From DASUCS01 sp041166745 (GTDB taxonomy: Bacteria; Actinomycetota; Acidimicrobiia; Acidimicrobiales; JACDCH01): a stretch of 64,000 nt of DNA. The stretch is from the NCBI GenBank assembly GCA_041166745.1, contig JBEEGH010000033.1:1-64000 (forward strand), written 5' to 3'. Positions 58,486 through 64,000 of this stretch are shown piece by piece. How positions within the stretch are numbered: the stretch's first letter is position 1; each line of letters begins with the position of its first letter. The translations under genes and the position numbers were made by a program. The notes below the pieces were generated by a model. It searched no databases. It was not told the origin of the DNA and saw only the letters and a program-made list of their open reading frames with translations.

Positions 58486-59140
58486 CGCCATGGCGCGTGG
58501 TGGTGGCGGGCGCACCGAAGACCCCTCGATGCAACATGGTCGCCAGCGTGTCGACGATCGCCGCATCGTCGAAGCCGAGCTCGCGCGACGACGTGAAGTA
58601 CGCCAACCGCTCCACCATGGCCAGCATCGCCGCGGTCGCGGCTTGTGGGTCGTCGAGATGGCTCGGGCTGGCTTCGTCGAGACGCTTTCGCAGGTTCGTG
58701 TTGATGGCGGCGAAGGCCTTCAGCCCGACGCGCATCAGCTCCGGGTCGACCACCTGGTCTTCCATCCACGCCCGTATCACCGCTCCGAAGCGTCGGTACG
58801 TGGCGAGGAACTGCGCGAGCCAGTGCGCCAGCTCGTCCCGACCGGCCGCGTCGGGCGTGATCGGGCCGAGCGTGGCCGCCAACGCGGTCATCTCGGTGGC
58901 GCACTCGCTGGCCAACGCTCGGAAAAGGTCTTCCTTGTTGGCGAAGTAAAGGTAGAAGGTGCCGTGCGACATGTCGGCCACCCGCACGATGTCGTCGACC
59001 CTCGCGGCGTGGTATCCGCGTTCGGTCAGCACGAGCAGGCCCGCATCGAGCAGCTTCGCCATCGTCTGCTTGCCCTGCGTACGCAGTTCGCGCTCGCTCG
59101 CGGGCGTGCCGGGCGTTCGTGCGGGTGCACTCTGGGTCAC
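58448..59140 (-). CDS. TetR-family regulator
   Basis: A 230-residue TetR protein. The HTH lies at about residues 46-70 (RVDDIVRVADMSHGTFYLYFANKED), followed by a ligand domain. GTG 59140 start; a later start at ATG about 59062 would trim the N-terminus. It is divergent from the AMP-ligase with only 11 bp between starts. No class III palindrome was found beside it, so it may not be the class III repressor, though it is the only other TetR in the window. Confidence 0.82.
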   Translation of the reverse strand: MTQSAPARTPGTPASERELRTQGKQTMAKLLDAGLLVLTERGYHAARVDDIVRVADMSHGTFYLYFANKEDLFRALASECATEMTALAATLGPITPDAAGRDELAHWLAQFLATYRRFGAVIRAWMEDQVVDPELMRVGLKAFAAINTNLRKRLDEASPSHLDDPQAATAAMLAMVERLAYFTSSRELGFDDAAIVDTLATMLHRGVFGAPATTTRHGATRRRGAASKRS

Positions 59141-59151
59141 GGGACTACCTG

Positions 59152-60558
59152 ATGCTCGGGCAAACTGCGAAGGAAGCGGCGGCGCGGTTCGGAGACACTA
59201 CTGCCTACGTAGCGCCGGACGGATGGGTGCTGTCGTATCGCGACGTCGACCTCTTGGCCGATGAGGTCGCGGTCGGGCTGCTGCATGCGGGTGTGGCCGA
59301 GGGCGACGTGGTCGCGCTCGTGCTGCCGCAGATGCCCGAGTACTTCGTGGCGTACATCGCGGCGTCACGCATCGGCGCGATCACCGCCGGAGTGAACGCA
59401 CGTCTGTCGGCGCCAGAGCAGGCCACAGTGCTCGCGACGGCGGGCGCCAAGATCGTGCTCGACAGCGCGAACGCGGTGCTCGACTTGTGTGTGTCAGAAG
59501 CGTCGCCGCCCCCGCTCGCCGACGATCCCGAGCGTCCGGTCGCCATCGTCTTCACATCGGGCACGACCGGAACTCCGAAGGGCGCCGTGTTCGCCAACCG
59601 GCAGCTGTCGTTCATCACGCAGACCGACACGAGCGGCAACTGGGGCGGCGGCGGTACGACGTTCGCGGCCACATCGTTCGCCCACCTCGGCCCGATGACG
59701 AAGCTCCCGGGCTCGCTGATGCGCGGCGGCACCACCTACGTGCTCGAGCGCTGGCGGGCGTCCGACGCGTTGCGCCTCATTGCCGAGCATCAGATGTCGA
59801 GCATCGGCGGCATCCCGACGCAAGTGGCCCTGATGCTGCAGGAGCCCGACTTCGACTCGTACGATCTCTCGTCGGTGAAGGCCATCGTGCTCGGCGGTGG
59901 TCCGGCCACGCCGGCGTTGATCCGTGAGGCGCGCGAGCGTTTCGGTGCCGCCGTCGCGATCCGCTACTCGTGCACCGAGGCCGGCATCGGCATCGGCACG
60001 GCGTTCGACGGCCCGTTGGAGGATGCTGAGGTGTCGGTCGGCCGGCCGCATGCCGGGGTCGACCTCGAGTTGCGCGACGTCGACGGCGATGTCGGTGAGG
60101 TGTGCCTGCGCTCCCCTGCCGTGATGGCCGGCTACTGGCGGGCACCCGAGCTGACAGCTGCCGCGATCACACCCGACGGGTTCGTCCGCACGGGCGATCT
60201 CGGGTGGATCGACGATGCCGGCCGGCTGCATCTCGTCGGTCGATCGAAGGAGATGTACGTCCGGGGCGGCTACAACGTCTACCCAATGGAGGTCGAAGGC
60301 GTGCTGGCCGCGCACCCCGCAATCGTCGACGTGGCGATCGCGCCGCGCCCCGACGACGTGATGGGCGAGGTGGGCGTCGCGGTGATCGTGCCGCGCGAAG
60401 GTTTCAGCGCGCCGAGCATCGACGAGCTTCGGGCCTTCGCGGAAGATCGCCTGGCCCGCTACAAGCTGCCGGAGCATGTGCTCGTCGTGGACGCGCTTCC
60501 GCTCACGGCCATGGAGAAGCTCGACCGGCGAGCGCTCGCCGAGATGGTGATGACCTGA
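59152..60558 (+). CDS. AMP-forming acyl-CoA ligase (FadD-like)
   Basis: A 468-residue adenylate-forming enzyme: P-loop IVFTSGTTGTPKGAVFAN (about residue 134), YSCTEAGIGIG, FVRTGDLGWIDDAGRLH, YVRGGYNVYPMEVEGVL and LTAMEKLDRRAL (catalytic Lys). Paralogue of the 33451 protein, with the same short length. It overlaps the next gene, an acyl-CoA dehydrogenase, by one base (TGATG), so acid activation and first oxidation are coupled. ATG 59152 is favoured. Confidence 0.87.
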   Translation: MLGQTAKEAAARFGDTTAYVAPDGWVLSYRDVDLLADEVAVGLLHAGVAEGDVVALVLPQMPEYFVAYIAASRIGAITAGVNARLSAPEQATVLATAGAKIVLDSANAVLDLCVSEASPPPLADDPERPVAIVFTSGTTGTPKGAVFANRQLSFITQTDTSGNWGGGGTTFAATSFAHLGPMTKLPGSLMRGGTTYVLERWRASDALRLIAEHQMSSIGGIPTQVALMLQEPDFDSYDLSSVKAIVLGGGPATPALIREARERFGAAVAIRYSCTEAGIGIGTAFDGPLEDAEVSVGRPHAGVDLELRDVDGDVGEVCLRSPAVMAGYWRAPELTAAAITPDGFVRTGDLGWIDDAGRLHLVGRSKEMYVRGGYNVYPMEVEGVLAAHPAIVDVAIAPRPDDVMGEVGVAVIVPREGFSAPSIDELRAFAEDRLARYKLPEHVLVVDALPLTAMEKLDRRALAEMVMT

Positions 60559-61556
60559 TGCAACTCGACTTCACGCCCGACCAGGAAGAGCTTCGATCGT
60601 CGGTGCGTTCGGTGTTGGAGAAGGAGTGCACGCGGGCCGTCGTGCGCGAGCACGTGGATCACGTGGTGCGCGACGAGGCATCCGATGCCAGCACGACGTT
60701 GTGGAACACGTTCGTCTCGCTCGACTGGCCAGCCCTGACCATCGCCGAGGAGCACGGTGGGATCGGCCTCGGGTATCCAGAGCTGGCCATCGTCGCCGAG
60801 GAGCTGGGAAGAGTGCTCGCGCTGGGGCCGTTGCTCACGACGATCGCCGGCTTCGTGCCGCTGGTGCGAGAGGCCGACGGTGGCGAGCCGTGGCTGGCGA
60901 AGGTGGCGGCCGGCGAGATCTCCGGCGCGGCCGCGTTCACGCCCAAGCACGTGCTGTGCGGCGGCGAGGTCGACGTGATCGCCGTCGTGCTCGATGGGGA
61001 GCTCGCGATCGTTCCACCGAGGGTCACGAACACCATCGAGTCGGTCGACGCCACCCGCACGCTCGTCGACATCGACGTCGGCGACGGTCCACGGCTGCCG
61101 ATCAGCGGCGACGGTGTGCAACGAGCGCTCGAGGAGATGACGGTCGCGATCGCGTTCGAGCTCGTCGGAACGTGTCAGACGATCTTCGACACGAACCTTC
61201 AGTACGCCAAGGAGCGTCAGCAGTTCGGTGTGCCGATCGGATCGTTCCAGGCGGTGAAGCACAAACTGGCCAACATGTTCGTCGCCATTCAGCGAGCGCG
61301 CGCGTTGTGCATGTTCGCCGCGGCCACGATCAACGAAGATGACGAGCGCCGCTCGACGGCGACGTCAGCGGCCAAGGCGGCGGCCGGCGACTGCCAGAAG
61401 CTCGTCGCGTCGGACGGTGTCCAGCTGCTCGGCGGCATCGGCTACACGTGGGAGCACGACCAGCACTTCTACGTGAAGCGAGCGAAGGTCAGCGACGCGC
61501 TGTTCGGCAACGCCTCCCACCACCGCCAAAAGATCGCCGACGCCCTCGGCCTCTAG
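60558..61556 (+). CDS. Acyl-CoA dehydrogenase, FadE-type
   Basis: A 332-residue acyl-CoA dehydrogenase-family protein: LDFTPDQEELRSSVRSVLE, IAEEHGGIGLGYPELAIVAEEL, AKERQQFGVPIGSFQAVKHKLAN and LLGGIGYTWEHDQHFYVKRA. It is shorter than the ~390 norm, with a compressed middle domain and no N-terminal extension, which fits the beta subunit group of heteromeric steroid dehydrogenases. Directly coupled to the ligase gene. Its likely large-subunit partner is not adjacent. Confidence 0.84.
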   Translation: MQLDFTPDQEELRSSVRSVLEKECTRAVVREHVDHVVRDEASDASTTLWNTFVSLDWPALTIAEEHGGIGLGYPELAIVAEELGRVLALGPLLTTIAGFVPLVREADGGEPWLAKVAAGEISGAAAFTPKHVLCGGEVDVIAVVLDGELAIVPPRVTNTIESVDATRTLVDIDVGDGPRLPISGDGVQRALEEMTVAIAFELVGTCQTIFDTNLQYAKERQQFGVPIGSFQAVKHKLANMFVAIQRARALCMFAAATINEDDERRSTATSAAKAAAGDCQKLVASDGVQLLGGIGYTWEHDQHFYVKRAKVSDALFGNASHHRQKIADALGL

Positions 61557-61563
61557 CGAAACG

Positions 61564-61611
61564 AAATCCAGTGCATAGCAACACGTTTTTGTGTCGTAGT
61601 GCACTGGATTT
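61564..61611. repeat. 48-nt dispersed palindromic repeat, copy 3
   Basis: AAATCCAGTGCATAGCAACAC then a T-rich centre and GTGTCGTAGTGCACTGGATTT, an imperfect hairpin between the convergent acyl-CoA dehydrogenase and TIGR03086-like genes. Same family as 1898 and 12482. Confidence 0.88.
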
Positions 61612-61619
61612 GGCGATGG

Positions 61620-62189
61620 CTAGACCTTGCGGCCGGCGAAGGCGAGGAGCTTGTCTTCGGCGGACGCATCGGCTGAGGCCGGCTGCTCGGCGTCGAACAT
61701 GCCTGGCGTCCGGAAGTCTTCGGTGATGAGCTGCCGCCCGATCGTGAGCGCCGTTGCGAGCAACTCGTCGTCGTCGATCTTCTGACCGGTGGCCCTGGCG
61801 ATGTCGACGGCGTGCGTCATCACGTCCATGACCGCGATGTTCAGTGCGATCCCCGCCGGCATCTCCCCGAACGGCAGCTTCACGATCTTCTCGAGGGCAC
61901 CATCACCGCTGAACGCGGCGCGCGCTCGATCTGTCGCAGTGTGGAACGCGCCCTTGTAGTCGTCGCCGAGGTTGTCGCCTCCCATGAGCTGGCCGAAGCG
62001 CTCGTCGGCGATCGAGCCGCTCTCGACACACTCGGCGAACATCGTTGCGCCACCGACGACGTGGTTCATCACGTCTCGCACCGTCCACTCCGAGCATGGT
62101 GTGGCGTTGGCCAGCTCGTTCGGTCCGACCTTGTCGACCACCTCGTCGGCCTTGGCCAGCACCTGCTCCATCGTCGGCAACAGATCCAT
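61620..62189 (-). CDS. TIGR03086-like DinB/mycothiol-dependent metal-binding protein
   Basis: A 189-residue four-helix protein. SEWTVRDVMNHVVGGATMFAE (His about 43), and MDVMTHAVDIARATGQ (a second His) match the DinB-like fold of the mycothiol-dependent maleylpyruvate isomerase group. The His residues bind zinc. ATG 62189 is preceded by GAGGGGGAC. It is 29 bp downstream of the P450 gene on the same strand and is probably in its operon; a mycothiol-linked detoxification role is possible. Confidence 0.82.
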   Translation of the reverse strand: MDLLPTMEQVLAKADEVVDKVGPNELANATPCSEWTVRDVMNHVVGGATMFAECVESGSIADERFGQLMGGDNLGDDYKGAFHTATDRARAAFSGDGALEKIVKLPFGEMPAGIALNIAVMDVMTHAVDIARATGQKIDDDELLATALTIGRQLITEDFRTPGMFDAEQPASADASAEDKLLAFAGRKV

Positions 62190-62218
62190 CACGTCCCCCT
62201 CTTGTTCGTGACGGAGTT

Positions 62219-63460
62219 CTAGTCGAAGACGACTTCCAACCGCGGCGGTGATCGGAAGGTCATCCCGGTGATGTACGGGAGCTCGGCGTCGGGATCGAGG
62301 CGGAGGTTCGGCAGCCGGTCGAAGATGCGATTCACCGCGACCTTCGTCTCCATGCGCGCCAGGTGCATGCCGAGACACATGTGCGGCCCGGATGCGAAGG
62401 CGATATGCGCACTTTGCGGGCGGAAGATGTTGAACGAGTCCGCGTCTTGCCACCGGTTGCCATCGTGGTTGGCCGCACCCATGTTCACGACCATCACCGA
62501 CCCGGCCGCGATCTCGACGCCGCACACCGACGTGTCTTGCGTGGCGGTGCGCATGATCGTGAGGAGCGGCGGCTCCCACCGCAGTCCTTCCTCGATCGCC
62601 TGCGGGAGCAGCGAGCGATCGGCCCGCACCGCGTCGAGCTGGTCGGTGTGGGTGAGCAGACCCGTCAATAGGTTCGACGACGAGCGATAGGTCGTCTCCG
62701 CGCCGGCCGGCAGCAGCAGTCGACAGAACGCGATGATCTCGTCGTCGGTCAACTTCTGGCCCTCGTGGTCCGCATGCGCCAGCACACTGATCATGTCGTT
62801 GCCCGGCGCATCCCGGCGTTCGTGCACGTAGGTCACGAGGTAGTCGTAGAGGCTCTTCGACGCGTTGAGCGCCTTGTCCATGTCGATCGACACGCTGATC
62901 AGCTCGACCGTCCAGCGGTGGAACTGCGGCAGATCCTTCCGCGGCAACCCAAGTAGGCCGGCGATCACATTGACCGGGAACGGGAACAGCAACTGACTCA
63001 CGAGATCGGCGCGCTTGTCGTCGATGAAGGTGTCGATGAGCTCGTCGACCACGCCGCCCACCAACTCGGCCTCCCACGTCTCCATTGCCTTGCGGCTGAA
63101 GGCTTGCTGGATGACGGATCGGTACGCGTGATGCTCCGGCTCGTCCATCTCGAGGATGGTGTGGCCCATCACCGCGCCCATCACCTCGGCGTACCCGGTC
63201 GACGAGAACCGAACGCCGTCGCGCAACACCTCCTGCACGGCGTCGTACGACGAGACGGTGTACAGCGGGGGCACGTCCCCGGGGTCGAAACCGAGATCCG
63301 CATCGGCATCGAGGCCGAGCAGCATCCGGACGTCGGCAGGCACGATGTGGGCCTCGCGCATCGCTGCGAAGTCGGGATACGGATCGGTGACGATCCCCGC
63401 CCCCATCGCCCGGTTGAACTCCTCGAAGGGGTTGCTCTGGTCGGCCACTGCCTCGGACAA
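62219..63460 (-). CDS. Cytochrome P450
   Basis: A 413-residue P450. Landmarks are FCRLLLPAGAETTYRSSSNLL (oxygen-activation helix with AGAETT, about residue 245), the ExxR in EGLRWEPP, and the heme loop AFASGPHMCLGMHLARMETKV (Cys about 360). TTG 63460 has AAGGAGG five bases upstream; a GTG at 63448 is the alternative. The class III operator at 63486 lies 25 bp upstream and is shared with the divergent MFS gene. Substrate unknown. Confidence 0.87.
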   Translation of the reverse strand: MSEAVADQSNPFEEFNRAMGAGIVTDPYPDFAAMREAHIVPADVRMLLGLDADADLGFDPGDVPPLYTVSSYDAVQEVLRDGVRFSSTGYAEVMGAVMGHTILEMDEPEHHAYRSVIQQAFSRKAMETWEAELVGGVVDELIDTFIDDKRADLVSQLLFPFPVNVIAGLLGLPRKDLPQFHRWTVELISVSIDMDKALNASKSLYDYLVTYVHERRDAPGNDMISVLAHADHEGQKLTDDEIIAFCRLLLPAGAETTYRSSSNLLTGLLTHTDQLDAVRADRSLLPQAIEEGLRWEPPLLTIMRTATQDTSVCGVEIAAGSVMVVNMGAANHDGNRWQDADSFNIFRPQSAHIAFASGPHMCLGMHLARMETKVAVNRIFDRLPNLRLDPDAELPYITGMTFRSPPRLEVVFD

Positions 63461-63485
63461 CTCGCCCTCCTTGAGGCTCCAGTTC

Positions 63486-63503
63486 CCTGACACGCGCGTC
63501 AGG
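63486..63503. promoter_or_regulatory. Class III TetR-type operator, copy 5
   Basis: CCTGACACGCGCGTCAGG between the divergent P450 (start 63460) and MFS (start 63538) genes. Confidence 0.8.
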
Positions 63504-63537
63504 TTGACCGTACCACCGTCGGCTACCGTTCCCCGCC

Positions 63538-64000
63538 GTGGCGTTCGACGTTGGGGTCGCCAAGCGCGCAACGAAGTACGGCGGGTACCCCTTGTTCGCG
63601 TTGGCGGCCACCGTCATGCTCGAGACCGGCGAGCGCGGCTCGCTCTCACAGGCCTCCTACGGCAAGAACAGCCTCGAAGCCCACTTCAACCCGGGCGACT
63701 TCTGGCTGAGCGCGCTGCCCGTCGCGTTGTCGCTCATCGGCATCATCGGCTCGATGCCGTTCGGTCACCTGGCGGACCGCATGCGGCGCACGCTCCTGTT
63801 GGCGGGGGCGATGGTCGTCTGGACGATCGTGATGGGCGTCAGTGCGCTGGCGCCGACCTTCCTGTTCCTGTTCCTCATTCGCCTGGGAGTCGGCATCGTC
63901 GAGGCAAACGGCCCGGCGGCCATCTCGCTGATCTCCGACTACTACCCGATGCAGGAGCGGGCGAAGAGAATCGGGCTCTACAACTCCGGCGCGCTGCTCG
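63538..64000 (+). CDS. MFS transporter, N-terminal part (cut by window end)
   Basis: An open frame from GTG 63538 runs to the right edge without a stop (154 codons seen). It has hydrophobic segments LFALAATVMLETG, WLSALPVALSLIGIIGSMPFG, LLLAGAMVVWTIVMGVSALAP and FLFLFLIRLGVGIVEANGPAAISLIS, with the MFS signature GHLADRMRRTLLL between segments 2 and 3. It probably imports or exports the substrate of the adjacent pathway. It is divergent from the P450 over a class III operator. Confidence 0.85.
   Translation, partial: MAFDVGVAKRATKYGGYPLFALAATVMLETGERGSLSQASYGKNSLEAHFNPGDFWLSALPVALSLIGIIGSMPFGHLADRMRRTLLLAGAMVVWTIVMGVSALAPTFLFLFLIRLGVGIVEANGPAAISLISDYYPMQERAKRIGLYNSGALL

Noticed and set aside
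61620..63617. A 665-residue minus-strand frame
   Set aside because: Only the last 189 codons form a protein (TIGR03086-like); the rest is antisense-frame sequence across the P450.
1..64000. CRISPR arrays, tRNA or rRNA genes, insertion sequences, prophage
   Set aside because: No regularly spaced repeats, cloverleaf or transposase/integrase-like protein was recognised on either strand.

Overview
The window is high-GC, gene-dense DNA with short gaps, many ATGA or TTGA start/stop overlaps, and frequent GTG/TTG starts. The gene content is five F420-type luciferase-like oxidoreductases, many acyl-CoA and SDR enzymes, P450s, a mycothiol-type DinB-like protein and TetR regulators. This points to an actinobacterium, probably of the class Acidimicrobiia (inference; no rRNA or housekeeping marker is present). 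No rRNA, tRNA, CRISPR array, insertion sequence or prophage was seen.

Most of the window looks like a steroid/isoprenoid-type CoA degradation island. Its clearest part is the minus-strand operon 25395->17275: echA20, ipdA, ipdB, ipdC, two acyl-CoA dehydrogenase subunits, fadA6 and a D-aminoacylase-like amidohydrolase. The first seven resemble the mycobacterial genes that break rings C and D of cholesterol through the hydrindane (HIP) intermediate. Around it lie two thiolase-like/DUF35 pairs and a third unpaired thiolase-like protein (the type used as steroid side-chain aldolases), a CYP125-like P450 with an acyl-CoA dehydrogenase and a fused EtfBA, two acyl-CoA ligases, an NDP-forming acyl-CoA synthetase, a tandem CaiB CoA transferase, a MaoC-like protein, several SDRs, a second P450 and an MFS transporter cut by the right edge.

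Three families of palindromic operators tie these genes together. (I) KstR-like boxes (TNNAACNNGTTNNA) at 1857 and 3456 flank an aldehyde dehydrogenase and two amidohydrolases. (II) CTGACGGTCCRTCAG sites at 25407, 31013 and 32227 precede the HIP operon, a TetR gene and a divergent isochorismatase-like/amidohydrolase pair. (III) CCTGACAC..GTGTCAGG sites at 44353, 52181, 54246, 56149 and 63486 precede five transcription units. Paralogous 'SVDDHVVEPP' amidohydrolases occur under all three classes.

Other regions: 4.7-16 kb holds F420-dependent oxidoreductases (one fused to a P-loop kinase), MarR, a ClC transporter, a thiolase, a FrnE-like protein, an SDR and a SpoU methyltransferase. 16-17.2 kb encodes a secreted duplicated-domain Ig protein. 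34.8-38.2 kb is an envelope/redox patch containing the most striking gene, a peroxiredoxin (37314-37778) whose catalytic cysteine codon is an in-frame TGA followed by a SECIS-like hairpin, hence a likely selenoprotein. A 48-nt palindromic repeat occurs three times (1898, 12482, 61564).
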